From: Trochalopteron elliotii | Lineage: Eukaryota > Chordata > Aves > Passeriformes > Leiothrichidae | NCBI GenBank assembly: GCA_024734555.1 | Contig: JANPWX010000208.1 | Coordinates: forward strand, 309,483 to 373,482 | Direction of reading: 5' to 3' | DNA: 64,000 nucleotides | Shown here: one piece after another, positions 1-12,862 of the stretch | How the letters are laid out: every line of letters begins with the position of its first letter | Numbering within the stretch: position 1 is the stretch's first letter | Translations under genes and position numbers: made by a program | The notes under the pieces: model-generated | Database searches by the model: none | What the model saw: only the letters and a program-made list of their open reading frames with translations | Told to the model about the DNA's origin: nothing

Positions 1-2821
1 TCTCAAACCAGCATGAGGAAACCTGCTGTGCAATTGTGAGCAGAACTGGAGTGCTGGAGCACTTCCAGCCCAGCAGGCTGTGGGGTGGGAGCTAAGACTG
101 GTGTGAAGATGAAACCCTCTGGTGTTCTGGGCACTGGGGAGCTGATGCCTTTGCTGTGCTTGGAAAAGGCTCAAATAACTCATTCTGAAGCTCCATCCCC
201 AGGGTTTCCCTGTGTGTCACATAACCCCATCCCTGCAGTCCCAGCCCGCAGCAGGAAGCTCCTCTCTTACAGGAGCAGTGTGAGGCAGCTCTGTTTCACT
301 GCCATAATGACAAAATGGGATGAAATTTTGTGTTTCAGGCCAGCAAAATGATCCTGTTTCCATTCCTCAGTGAAGTGGGACTGTGTTGGATTTGACTGAA
401 AGACACTGCCAAGCACCCAGCAATGCACATGGCTGTGTTTGAGCAGACTTGATTTTAAACCCCTCTAAAAATCCTTTATTATCATAAGGAAAATAGGGAA
501 ATATGTTTGTGAAGTATCCAGCTGAATGCTGCAGGTCTTGCTTTTCTGTTTGCCCCAAGTTATTTGCTGTATCTGGCCAAATCCTCCACTTGTGTTCACT
601 CAGTGTGATTGAAGCCTTCAGGTTGAGGCTGATGAAGATGGAAGGAGTGGGAATGGTCAAAAACCTGCAGGACAGGTAGGGATCATGTGTGAGGGGTGGG
701 TGAGTGGAATCTCCCCAGGCCAGGCAGACAATGCAAGGATTATTTAGTACCCAAGGCTGCCACCATGAACCTTCACAGAGCAAAGAACATCAGCCACAAA
801 CCTTCCCAGTTCTCTCCAGTGCAGCTCCAGCCTCGGGGCCAGTATCTCTGTGCCCTTTTACACCCAGTATTTGCTCCCATGGGTATTTACTCCTCTAGAA
901 ATGTATTAATGGAGCTAATCTTAAAGCATATCCAGAGATACAACTTGAGATGGATTTTTTTCTCTCTCTCTTTAACAAAGACGAAGCTTTTATATAGATG
1001 GGGAAAAGAGAAGGGAAGTGAAATGTTCAGTGACTAATGATCCTCATCAATATTCATGAGAGTCAGTAGAATTCCGAGATTTAAAATAAAGGAAGAAAGA
1101 GAGAAAGGCATTGACTCCTTTAGAAGCTAAATAAAATATTTAGGTTGACCTGGAGATAAGTGTGCTGGGTCGTTGTCGCTGTCAGCTCGGACCAGTGTTC
1201 AATCCTGGAGATTTCAAAGGGGGAGCCAAGCTGCTGGTGGATTTTTGTGGAGACAGGAAAGGACTGGGTGGGTTCACACAGCAGCAGAACCCTTCAGCTG
1301 AGGGTAAGTCCACGCTGGGCCAGGTGCTGTGGCACCTCTCAAATGGGGAGGGAACAATCCCTGCCCCAGGAACCTGCTCCCTCAGCCAGCCAGAGGCAGG
1401 GTATGGAATTGCATCCAGGGATGTTGTCTGCAGCCAGGCTGGGATCAGGCGTGGCTTGTCCCAGGTGAGTCCCAGCTCACACTGCCCACCAAAGGGCTCC
1501 TGTCCTGGCCATTCCCTGCAGTGAGGCTGCTCCTCGGGAGAGGGGATGGCCTGAAGTGGTGGCTTGGAGGGTGCAGTGGACATTGATGGAGCTAAAGCAG
1601 CTGCAGGGTTCAACTGCCTGGTGAGAATATCCTTCCTCCAAGCTGCACACAGCTGTAGATACTGGGGAGCTTTTTTGCTGTTGTGGGAGGTGTCTCCTTA
1701 TCTGTTGTGCTGTTTTCATTCCTTCTTGTCCATCCCTGCCCCCAGAAAATCACCCCAAGTGTACCCAACTTGAAGGCGAAGTTTTAAACCTCTCAAGATA
1801 CTTGTAAATAGGTGGGGGAACCTTAATCCTTCCCCATCTCAGTCTTTTGTCAGCTGGGTGGGAGGAGAAGGAAAACTTCTGCAGAGAAACAGCTGAAATA
1901 CAGGTTTGTGAGGATGTAACTCTGGATGTGTGGCAGTGATGGTGGAGACAAACGGAATACCAGGACATTAGCAAACAGATTTAACTGCAGACAGAGCACT
2001 CCAAGCCTGGAAGAAAGGCCTCCTCAACCTTCTGCATGTCTCCTCTTCTAAATCCCTTCTCTTTCTGTTTCTGCAAGTTGCCCTTGTTTCCCTCTGCTTC
2101 TGAGGCTGCTCCTTTTCATTTCTGAGCCATCCCCTCCCTCCTCCGAGTGACAGCTGTCCCACCCCTGCCGAGGTCGTTTGCCCTTGAGACCATCTTTGGT
2201 CTGTGCCCTGATAGAAGGGCCCAGTATTGACTTTGGCTGTGGCTTCATTAAGAGGCAGCCTCATTTGTCAACTTGTTTGTTTCCAGAGCTGCTTGGGAGA
2301 GGCAGAGCTCACATCCCCTCCGAGCCCAGCGCGGCCAGAGCCCGGAATTAACTCCCTGCTCAAGGGTTTCCATCAAGGGCATTGCAGGTGGCCCTGCACA
2401 GTTCTCTCCTCCTCATTAATCCATGTCACCGAGGTTTTAAGCAATGTTAACTCCAGTGGGAGTGTGGAGGGGAGATCTGCCCAGGCTCTGGGAGCTGCAA
2501 GAACCCAGGGACAGGTGTGTTAGTTAATCCAAGGTGCTCCCAGCTGGAAAAGTGGTCTGCTCATAGGGAAATCAGACCTGGGGCCTTGGATGAGCTCTCA
2601 GTGGTGAGATCCTTGCAGGGGGTTCTCTAAGTCTGGCTGTGTCAGGATTGTGAGTAATGAAGATGAATTTCTCCTGTCAGTTGTCATCAGGTAGCTTGTC
2701 TGCCAATAACAGCCTCTGGTTCCAATCCAGGTGTTCAGCTGGGTGAAGGGAATGGGTTACCCAGGCTTTGCTGCACTCCAGGTGGTCAGTGAACAAAGCA
2801 CTGATGAGTGTTTGCTCATAG
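1..2821. other. Unique intronic DNA, no feature recognised
   Basis: No repeat, splice-bounded exon or regulatory pattern stands out. The overlapping short frames at 1.2-1.6 kb are open because the sequence is GC-rich; none resembles a known protein. The block at 900-1150 is AT-rich. Confidence 0.6.
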
Positions 2822-3085
2822 GGAGTCCCTTTAGGCCCTGGCAGTGGCTCTGAGCTCTCCCTGGAGCCTTCTGTTCTCCAGGTGAGCACCCCCAGCTCTC
2901 CCAGCCTGGCTCCAGGGCAGAGGGCCTCCAGCCCTCAGAGCATTTCCATGGGCTCCTCTGGCCTCACTCCAGTTGGTTCATGTCCTTCCAATGATGAAGA
3001 CCCCACAGCTGGAGGCAGCACTGCTGGTGGGGTCCCATCTGAGCAGGGCAGAACCCCTTCCCTCACCCTCTGACCACACAGTCCC
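2822..3085 (-). mobile_element. CR1 LINE fragment (internal 3' region)
   Basis: Plus-strand wording 'tttaggccctggcagtggct', 'ctctccctggagccttct' and 'cccagctctcccagcctggc' is the complement of the conserved stretch of the CR1 3' region, also seen at 12.5, 27.0 and 52.9 kb in this window. The tail is missing, so this is an internal piece. Confidence 0.8.
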
Positions 3086-4760
3086 ATTGCTCAGGGCCAG
3101 AGCAGAGGATGGAGCTTTGCTGCTGGGGGCAGATGCTGCAGCACAATGTGTCTCCAGACCTGTCTGACACTGTGCAGGAGAAGCAGGTGAAGAAAAAAAA
3201 GCCAAACTTCACTGGGGTCCAGTTTCCTGCAGACCCTGAAGTCTCACTGCCCTTGTGAGGGGAGGCCTAGTGAGGCTGTTTCCATATTCCTGAGAGATGC
3301 AGCAGCCTGAGCAGGAGGTGTGGGAGCACCAGCCCAACCCATGTAAAGGAAAGCAGCTCAAACACCAGAAGTTCCACAGCTCATCTGTGCTGCAGGGGTT
3401 AAACCTCTTTGAGTGCTGGGTACTTCCACACTCCTGACAGCACTGAGGGAGCTGAGGGAAAGATGTTCCTGGCTGTTGCCACAGGCATTTTGCTTCAGCA
3501 GGTCCCGAGGTGGTAAGGCAGCAGTAATTGTGCAGCTCCACGTGGGCTGCGATGGGACCGGCGCCGCAGCAATGATGGTCCCTGCAGCAGGGCAGCACGG
3601 AGCAGAGCCAGGGAGAATTCTGACTGTGGTGGCAGGAATGGCCCTGGGATTAGAGAGCAGGTTGTAAGAGGAGAGACTGGAGGAGGTAAATTTATATAGT
3701 CTGGAGGAGGCTCAAGGGGAGACACGACCAGAGTCTATAAATACACGCAGAAATAGAAACCAAGGGAGGAAATTATTCAGAAGGAGGGAGGACAAGGAGC
3801 AGTGCCTGAAGCAAAGCTAGAAAAGTTTATTCTGGGTCTTGCATGGAGGGAGAAGAGCCTTCAGCACCCAGCAGCTGGCTGGGATGGGGTCCCAGCACTG
3901 CCAAGCTCCTGCTCTGCTCCCCACCCCTCTGATGCCTCACAAAGCTGGATACTCCCCCTCCTAACGCAGCTCGGCTGTGTTTTACAGTAGCCCCACCTCA
4001 TTCCTTCCCTGCCAGCCATCTCACACGGGTGTCTGGCACCCAGCCGCCCCAGGATGCCTTCGAAGGTTTAATATAACAGATTGAGATGCACTTGGGCTTG
4101 TGGCTTGACAACTGGCTCCCCTTGGACAGGAACATTTGCCTTCGCTGGGTGACAATGCTTTGAGTCCGTCGCCTTAGGCACTGTGGCTCATTGCTAGTCA
4201 TCTCTCCAATGAATAATACACAGGCCTGAATATCTGTCTGCATACATCTTCCTTTTCTCTAGGATAATTTAATGTTATCTTTGGGCCTCCTGCTTCAAAG
4301 ATGAAGAGATTACTTCAAACCTGCAGCCCGCAACCACAGCCATTGGTTTCAAACGTCATTAAGTTTCATTATAACAAATAAACACTCCAATGACATTTAT
4401 AAGTTACCAGAGAGCACAGAAACACAAATATGAAGCAGATAAACTGCATTTGATCCAAATAATTACTGCAGGCAATATCAAGCTTAGGCTGAGCTGGCAG
4501 GCGGGTGCTGGGTAATTTATAGGTGTCCGTAAGGCACTGTGGTGCACGTGGCTTCTTAAAAATGATGATGATGGTTATGTGTCTCTCTCTAAAGCCTCAA
4601 ACAGGTTATTTTCCTGCCTCCTAGAAGGCAGGGAGCTTTTCCTCAAGCCAGAAATGGACGTGGCACAGGCAACTGTTACTGTTTGGGGACTTTCACCATT
4701 CGTCAGGATTTCAGCCTGAGAAGGGACCTGCATTTGAAGTTTGCTCTGATTTAAGCTGCA
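3086..4760. other. Unique intronic DNA, no feature recognised
   Basis: Mixed-composition sequence. 4230-4600 is AT-rich with few CpG and no repeat signature, which would fit a weakly constrained regulatory element, but nothing in the sequence proves that. Confidence 0.5.
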
Positions 4761-5035
4761 AAAGAGCCTTATTTTTTTATTTATGTATTTGTTTGTTTAT
4801 TTTTCCTTAGGGATATTTATCCCCACTGTGGATAAGTTCTCAAGAGTGAGGAAACCTTGGGGAGAGATTTCCACTGATTTACTCCAAGGGAGTATAATTC
4901 TATACTTAGAGCATAATGCAATATTAGAATACACTGACTTGGAAGGCATCTACAAGGATCACCGAGTCCATTAATGATTATGAATATTATTATATTATCA
5001 TGATTATCAATGATAATTAATTCCTTTTGTTTTGA
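4761..5035. other. AT-rich block with a short CR1-like scrap
   Basis: T-rich at 4765-4805, then a degraded CR1-like stretch (about 4918-4972: 'gacttggaaggcatctacaa' followed by gatcac-gagtcca), then a run of ATTA/TAAT words at 4970-5030 (attatgaatattattatat and so on). The CR1 scrap reads in the minus orientation. Confidence 0.5.
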
Positions 5036-6607
5036 CTCTCGGCTTTACACTACCAGCTCTGAACCCTGAGCAAGGGCTCCTCTACCAGCAAACCAGGTGG
5101 AAAAGCATTTCCTCCAGCTGTCCCCCAAAAACCTGAGTGAAAGGGGGTTTGTTGCTGTGCTGGTTGTGTGAATTCTCCCAGAGCTTTGTCTCCACTCTGG
5201 GCTGAGAGCACATCATCTCCTAAGTGACCCCAGTGGGGCTTCTCATTCCCCAGTCCTGCAGGCATCAGCCCAGGAGGGGGGTCAGACACAGCTGAGTTTA
5301 TTGACAAGCATCTCTCATTACCTGCTAATTAACACAGCGGGCTGGAATGTGCTAATCTGCTCTTGGACCGGGGCTTTGCACCAGGCAGCCATTGACTCTG
5401 CAGTGGGAACCATTGAGAAGGAGCTGGTGACAAAACAAACAGCAAAACACGTGTTAAATAATCTGAGTCCCCTCCAAGCTGTCCCTTTCCTCCAGCAGGG
5501 AAGGGGAGAAGCCACGGGGTCTGTTGGCAGTGACAAGGCACAGCCCCTTCTCTGTGCCTTCTCCCAGGGCTGCAACTGGGCTGATAAAGCACTTGCAGGG
5601 CTGTAAATATTGACTGGATTCACGGTGCCTCTCATTTTTCATGGTTCTTGGCTTTACTGGGTAAAACCCAGGTAAAAAGCACCAGGAGGTTGTTGTCAGC
5701 AGTGGTGCAGGTCACTGGCCTCTTCCTTGATGGATAAATGTACTTTCTAGGTGTTTCCTTGGTTCTGGGGAGAGTGTAGCCAAGCTTCTCATGGAGGGGA
5801 GCTTTTATTAAGCTTCCACCTATAGAAAGAGAAGTATGTGAATTTTTAAGCACCTTCCTGGGATAACAAGACAGGCACATGTGTGAAACATTTCCTGCTC
5901 AGAGATGATCTGCTCCCTGTCTGTTCATCTCAATATCTCCAACCTCTCCTGCCTTCCCCCTGCCATATTTTTTTATGTGTGTATTGCATATACTTCACTT
6001 TAGGCTGTTTTTCCAAATAATTTGTTTTAATTTTAAATATGAATCTTGCATGTGTAAAAAAAAAAATGCACATATTTACAATCACTTCCACTTGTAAAAA
6101 TCCAAACAAACAATAATTATAGCAGAAACCTGCTAATTCTCACTCCACTTCATCTTCAGAGCTGATAATTCACTCAGCACAACCCCGAGCAATCCCGCCC
6201 TGCTCTGGTAAACAGCAGGAGCTGGAGGGAGTCCACAGCCTGCTCTGCAATATCCCAGAGCTCATCTGCCTAGGAGCTCCCCCAAAAGCCACCCAGGTGA
6301 TGTTTCATGCAGACAGCAGCTCCTCAGCCTTCCAGGGCAATAATAAGATTTTTTTTTTTCCTGTCTTCTCTGCCTTCCATCCGTGAGCTTGTGCCACCAA
6401 GACATTTCTTGTTCAGGAAGGTATCTGGTAGGGGAATCTTCGATGGTGTCACTTCCAACACCTGCAGAGATGGAAACACCCTGTAGAGAGACTCATTTAA
6501 CCACTCCTTGGATGAATTCTCCAATCTATACAATGTCTCACCAATCTGTAGCAAGACTAGTTGAAATTATTTTGAGAAGGAGCAGAATTTTCCTTTCATT
6601 TTAATAT
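5036..6607. other. Unique intronic DNA, no feature recognised
   Basis: Nothing gene-like. 5960-6130 is AT-rich with an 11-A run at 6056-6066. Confidence 0.55.
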
Positions 6608-6672
6608 TATAGAATCCCAGAGCAGTTTGGGTTGGAGGGGGCCTTAAAGATCATGCAACTCCCCTTCCATGT
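6608..6672 (-). mobile_element. CR1 LINE 3' end, short
   Basis: The plus strand reads tagaatcccagagcagtttg then ggttggaggg-ggccttaaagatcat, the complement of the CR1 tail. Only about 65 bp are recognisable. Confidence 0.75.
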
Positions 6673-8796
6673 GCAGAGAATGTAACGTTAAATATCTGCA
6701 TTTTCTGTTCTGAGCTGCATCTCCATTCTGATTTCTCTCCGTGCCTCAAAGCGTGCGATAACAGATTTTGAAAAACGAGGATGGAAGTGAAACATGGTGC
6801 GACCCAAGGCAAGCTCTTTGCTCTAATTTTCCACCCTGTGAACTGCACAACTTCCAGTTGCTGCTCTTCCTGGGAGCAGAGCCAGACTTTGAAATCTCCA
6901 AATCGTTTGTGAAATGGATTATTCATCCTTCTCGTTTTCCTACGGACGCGTGTCCTCTGTGCCCTCTAACTCAAAGATGAGCTGAGATTTAAAGGACTCC
7001 ATTTCAAAAGAGCAGCCTTGATCTAGGAACAAAGGTGGGCAAAGGGGATGCACTTGGATTGACTGTAATCCAGGAAAGAGGGATCACCTGAGAGATTTCA
7101 GAAGGTCACAAGGGATAAAATCCTTAAGGATTTTATCTGGGAGACTTGGTGCAGGCAGGCTGCTGCCCACTGGTTTGTACATCCGCTGTTATTTTTAGAA
7201 GGAAAAGTTCCTTTTCCTTCTCTGCCGATTCAAGTGGGAGGTTTTAAATCCCAGGAATGTCCGTGCAAGGCTCCTGTGGCTGGGGACCTGCCACCTCCTC
7301 TCTGAGCTACAAATAGTTACCATCCAAAAAGCAGCTGGAGTTGCCACAGAGAGCTGCTTGGCTGGAATTACTGGAGCAGGAGCATCCTCTGCTCTGTTCT
7401 CCCCCTCTGAGCCCATGGCCTGGCCCATGGGGAGCTGTGGCAGGACACTGCACCTTGGCAGGAGAACAAATGGTGATTTCTCATTGTCCCACGGCTTCCT
7501 CACGAGTGCCAGTAACAAAATATTTCTTGGAGGCATTGGCAGTGTTGAGTGGAACTGGGCCTGTAGGTGGATCAATGTGAGGAAATCTATTCCCCTCTGC
7601 TCTTGTCTCCAAGAGGGATTGGTGCTCAGTGCCTGCCCAGGGTTTCCAGTGTCTCTGGAACAGCTGCTGGTGCCTCTGTCCTTGTTCCCAGCAAGGACAG
7701 GCAGCACCCTGTGCCCTGAGCAGCCTTGGCAGAGGCTCAGAGCTTTCAGCTGCCCTTGGAGAGGGAGCCACGGCAGCCCAGGCACTGGGATGAGGTGCTG
7801 GCCCCAGCCCAGGGTGTGGGGAAGCTCTCACACCTCTCCCCTCTGCCACAGCTTTAGTGACAGCACCAGCTTTGCCTCTTGCTGACCCTTCAGTTCCTCT
7901 GCCACCCCCTGCGACACCTCACCTGCTTTTCCCCCCTCCTCCTGTGCAGGCCCCTGGGTAAAACACCACCTTATCCAGTTTGCTGCCTCTACCTCCAACC
8001 CTGCAAAAGTCCTGTGTGCCCCAAAACACACATTCCTGCCCTGGCAGCTTGGCTAATAGGAGATAATGCTGCCTCCTCAGAGCTCGGTGTTACCTGGGCA
8101 GCAGGTGAGGCTGGGAGAGCAGGGCAGCCAGGGGCCATCCACAGAGCCTGGAGCCATCCATGGAGCTGGAATATTCAGCGTGATCCAGCCATAAGGTCAC
8201 TTGAATGCTGCTTTTTGGCACCTGGATGCAGTGCATTACTTTGTTTCCTATCAGTGCAGGTCCCAGGAACAGGCATTTCATCTCACAAGAGGTAATTCTC
8301 CCGGCTGCTGCTGGGGAGAGTTTGCTAATAAATATCCCACGGTAAGGATACTCTTACACCTTTCCCAATTGGCAGCTAATAACAGAGCAGGCGATGACAT
8401 TTCAGCCCTTTCTGCATGGCTGATCAAACTCCTCACAGTGACTTTGAAAGCAGTGCTGGGAATTCATGTGGGTATCAAAGCCAGCAGAACACTCGATAGT
8501 TCAGATCTCTCGCCTGTGTGACTAATAGACAAAAAGATCTCTGAAAGGTTTAATATCTTACTCAAAATTTCCCTGTCTCCTGTTTGAAGCTACTTAGTGG
8601 ACACAGTGGGATGTTGATGGTTCCTCTCAAAGCAGTGCTAGGAAAATATCTGACATCACTGCAGGATGAGCTCAACTCAGCACGTGGGCCTGCTGAGAGC
8701 TGGTCATGGCCAGGAGACAACGCGTTCCCAGAGGCCAGGCAGGAGAGCAGAGCACTGGCTCTGCACCTTGAACTCCACTCTGGCAGCTGGCATTAG
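6673..8796. other. Unique intronic DNA, no feature recognised
   Basis: GC-moderate sequence with overlapping chance frames at 7.2-7.9 kb on both strands; none has a domain or usable splice sites in frame. No repeat was recognised. Confidence 0.55.
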
Positions 8797-9225
8797 GACC
8801 ACAGGATCATTTAGTTTGAAAAAGACTTAAGGTCATCAAGTCCAACCCTCAACTCAGCACCTGCAGCATGTTCACCACTAAGCCTTGTCCCCAAGTGCCA
8901 CATCCACACATCTTGTGGACACCCCAGGGACAGGGACCCACCACTGCCCTGGACAGCCCCTCCAATGCTCTGCAACCCTTTCTGTGAAAAACATTTCCCT
9001 AAATGATCAAACCTAAACCTCCCCTGGTGTGACTTGAAGCCATTTCCTCTTGTCCTGTCCCTTGTTCCCTGGGAGCAGAGTCTGACCCCCACCTGGCTCC
9101 ACCCTCCTGTCAGGGAGTTGTAGAGAGGGAGAAGGTCCCCCCTGAGCCTCCTTTCCTCCAGCCTCCCTCAGCCTTTCCTGGTGCTCCTGCCCCATTCCCT
9201 GTCCTACCTTTCATTGCTTTTCCTG
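8797..9225 (-). mobile_element. CR1 LINE fragment, divergent subfamily
   Basis: The plus strand runs from 'ggatcatttagtttgaaaaa' through 'aggtcatcaagtccaaccct', 'gtccccaagtgccacatcca' and 'cctcttgtcctgtcccttgt' to 'cctttcctggtgctcctgcc'. The subfamily wording matches the copies at 49.9 and 56.8 kb rather than the more common type. About 430 bp, minus orientation. Confidence 0.85.
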
Positions 9226-10268
9226 GGCATTTCTTTGCCTTTGGTCTCACCTCAGTGCATCCCACACCTTCCCCTCCGAGCTGCACAGGTGGCTGGAATC
9301 AGTGGGCAACCCCAGGCTGTAATTCCAGAGAAAGCCTCATCTCCCTCTATGTTTGTGGGTGAGCAAGGCACAAGCTCAGCTCCTGCTTCCCTCTTGGAAC
9401 AGGGACACTTCTGCCAGGTCACACAGCTGGGGAGTGACCAGTACCATTCCACACATCTGAGTCATCCCTTGACTGTCGTGCTTTGGTTTCTTTCAAGTCG
9501 AACAATTCAGCACTGAGGCCACGTGAGCCAGATTTATGCAGTCACACTAAAAAAGGCCAGACTGACATTTTTGTTCAAACGGATTGGATTTTATTTTCTC
9601 CCCAAGGAAGCCAAATTTAAAAAAAATGGAAATCTTATGCAAGGGCTGAACTCAAGCTACCTCTCTTTCCAATTTGTGCCATGAAGCCTGAGGAAGTGCC
9701 TGACATGGCTGTGGTCATCAGCAGCAAGGGGCTCTCCCATGGGGAGGCTGATCCACATCTCCTCCCTGAGGACAGCACCACTGGTGCTGTCCCTCTGCTC
9801 CTGCCTGGGCAGCCACAGCCCTTTAGCTTCTCTGATGGTGTAAGCAAAGCTCATCTCTGTCCTTGTCTGGAGAAATCCTTGCCCCTGGGAACAAGTGGCT
9901 TCCTCTTTCCTTCCTGTTCCCTGTGCTCTGTACTCAGCCAGGCCTTGGGCTCCAGCTCAGTGCAGGTCTGGGTGCTGTCTCCCACCAGGGAGGGAGTTGG
10001 GATGCTGGCAGGTAATGAGCAGCTCTGCTGCCTGCACGGCTCTTCCCTGTCGTCCCCATGACTGACAATTCCAGAGAGCTTTGTAAATAATGTAAGGCTT
10101 TTGTCTGCTTGCTTTTCCTACTCATCTGAAAATCAATGTGGGCACATGTTCTGGAGCACGATGGGCCCCGTGCAGGGGGCTTGCTGTCCTTGGCTCCAGG
10201 GAGGGGACCCAAAGGAGTGCTGAGAACCAGCCTGTTTGTCACGGGGCCACGGCAGGAGCTGAGTGGGG
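9226..10268. other. Unique intronic DNA, no feature recognised
   Basis: Nothing identifiable beyond low-scoring chance frames. Confidence 0.55.
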
Positions 10269-10530
10269 TGGCCCCACATTTAGAATCTTCCAGCTTCAGA
10301 CTGTGGCTCCGCAGGGGGATTCTGGGGTTGTCCCATGCACTCATTATGGAAAGAAAAATAAATAGCAGGATTTAGCACTTTGAATCCCTGGAATGTCCAA
10401 GGCCAGGTTGGATGGGGCTTGGATAGTGGAAGGTGTCCCTGCCCATGGCAGGGAGTGGGATGAAATGGTCTTTAAGATCTCTCCCACCCCACACCATTCT
10501 GGGATTCTCTGATTCTCTGAATGATTTTCA
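10269..10530 (+). repeat. Direct duplication copy A (unique segment plus CR1 3' end)
   Basis: The first part (10269-10384, starting tggccccacatttagaatct) is not CR1-like. The second (10385-10525) is a CR1 3' end in plus orientation ending in the gattctct tail. The whole composite recurs at 15012-15294, including about 10 bp past the CR1 tail. Confidence 0.8.
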
Positions 10531-12351
10531 GACCCTGGGGAAGTGTGGGCATGGAACCGTCTCCTCCCAGTCCTCTCCTCTCCAAGAGACAGCTCCATCT
10601 CCAGACATCGTGCCACAAGGAACCAGCCCCGAGCTGGGCTGAAATGCCCTGATTTCCACCAGGTGGGATCTGCTTAGTCTGAAGAGGGACCCTCCTGGGA
10701 TGTTGTGTAGGATCACGATGTCACACAAGAGCCCCTTGATCATCCTCCTACCACTCGTCGTGACAGCTCCAAGCTGAGGGAAGGATCAGCTCTTCCTGCT
10801 GAGGGACAAGGAGAATGTCCCACCACTCCTAATCACCAGGCCTTTCATTTCAGAACAGCAATATTTTGACAAGGAGCTCATAGTCCTCCTTCCCCACTTC
10901 TATGCTCTCCTCAACAAAAAGGACTAATTCTTTTCAGAGCACAATGGACGTTCAAAGCTTCACTTACATAAAAGCAGCCACAATGTCTCCATTTCTAATG
11001 AGTCATTGTTCCCTCGGTGAGTCCCTCGCTTCCTACTACAATACTCACTCCTCTTGGGTAATGAAAATTTAACTTTCTGCTGCTCCCGGTTGCTGGTTTG
11101 GGCACAGGGGGCTGCAAGCTGAAATAATTCAGCCAGGAACTCATGCAAACAGATTTCAGTCTTCAGAGAGCTTTAAAAGCCTGTCGCCGACTCTGGCGCA
11201 GCGATGGAAGGGGCTTCAAGGTCCTGCTGCAGCACAGACTGGCAATGTCACTGTGTAGGTGCCTTCCTCTGTTTTCTGGGTTGTAAAACAGGATTTTTAG
11301 GCCTTCTCTCCATCCGTGGGCGTTGGGACATCTGAAAAGCAATGCCCTGGCACTGGCAGTGCTATTTCCCTTGGAAGTCACAAACAGAGGAGTCTCAGCC
11401 TTTGTTTGAAAGAACAAGGCAATGTTACAGAGAAACACTGAAAAACAGGAGCCACAGGTGCAAAATCCATTAAGGAAATATAAAGACTTCTAAAGTGGTT
11501 CTCTCTTTATTCCTCTTTTTTTCTTCCTTTAGCTTTTTATGACATGCTTGTGACTTCACAAGAATCCTGCCTGGGGTTTTTGACAGCAGGGTTAGTATTC
11601 TTGCCTGCTTGCTCTTCACTGTGATCCCCTTTTATTGTCCTCTTTTGTCCCTTGTCCTGGGGATTTCAGTGGCTGCAGAAGTGCCCCCCATGAGAGAGAC
11701 TCCTTGAGGAAGGCAGGAGCAAGAGCGTCCTGCTGGTGCCTGGCAGTTCCTGGGACAAAGCAGCAACCAGGAGGAGATGGGAAGGCTCTGGGATCAAGAG
11801 CTCCTCTGACACCAAACCCTCACCTACAACAGCAGGTGACCTGTGGTGACAACACACTTCCAGCTGCAGGGCAGCTCCAGAGTGCAGGTGGGACACTGGG
11901 GTTGTGCTGGACCGTGGCCGAGTGGCATCGTTAGCATCTCATTTCCATATCTGTTTGCTTTTAAAACAAGAGCAAAAAAATCAACAATGGATTCAGAGCC
12001 CTGATCTTTGCTTCTGCTCAGAGCATCACAGTGCTGGGTGAACAGATCCCCACATGGAGACTCTCAGGGCAGAGTCAGTGCCCAGTGACTCCCAGTGAAG
12101 TTCCCAGGAAGGCAGGCATCAACTGAGTCATCTCTGAAAATATTCCAGGTCTTTACACTTGAGGGAAGATGGGGTGTGGAAGTTAAACAGGGCTATACTT
12201 GTGCTGGGGGCACATGGACATGTTGCTGCATCTCCTGCTTTGCTGTGCAGCACTTCCCAAATCCAGATTTGGGGATTCTCTGTGCAGCAGGAGGTGACAA
12301 GGAGATGGGTGATGAGGATGCCATGCCTGGACTCTTGGTTGGGCTCGTGTG
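10531..12351. other. Unique intronic DNA, no feature recognised
   Basis: No repeat and no exon candidate. 10860-11060 and 11480-11560 are AT-richer than the surroundings. Confidence 0.5.
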
Positions 12352-12862
12352 GTGAACTGTATCCATGTCTGGGTTCTCAGCACAGGGAGGATGTGGAGCT
12401 GCTGGAGCCAGTCCAGAGCAGCCCATGGAGATGCTCCAGGGCTGGAGCCCCTCTGCTCTGGAGCCAGGCTGGGAGAGATGGGGGTGCTCACCTGGAGAGG
12501 AGAAGGCTCCAGGAAGAGCTCAGAGCCCCTGCCAGGGCCTAAAGGGGCTCCAGGAGAGCTGGAGAGGGACTGGGGACAAGGGATGGAGGGACAGGACATA
12601 GGGAATGGCTTTTAAACTGTCAGAGGATAGGGTTAGATGGGATATTGGGAAAATTGTTCCCTGTGAGGGTGGAGAGGCCCTGGCTCAGGCTTCCCAGAGC
12701 AGCTGTGGCTGCCCCTGGATCCCTGGGAGTGTCCAAGTTCAGGCTGGAAGGGGCTTGGAGCAACCTGGGATATTGGAAGGTCTCCCTGCCATGGCAGGCA
12801 TGGGACTGGATGGTGTTTTAAGTTCCCTTCCCACCCAAACAATTCCATAATTCTATGATCCT
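12352..12862 (+). mobile_element. CR1 LINE 3' fragment, about 510 bp
   Basis: Sense-oriented CR1 running from 'tctgggttctcagcacaggg' through 'gagatgctccagggctggag', 'gggctccaggagagctggag' and 'cctgcc-atggcagg' to the tail 'attccataattctatgatcc'. It is one of the longest copies in the window and is nearly collinear with the reverse-oriented copy at 52525-53115. Confidence 0.92.

Noticed and set aside
12352..12862. Overlapping frames of 70-138 codons
   Set aside because: They fall in the CR1 3' end; no reverse-transcriptase motif is present, and CR1 copies here are 3' ends only.
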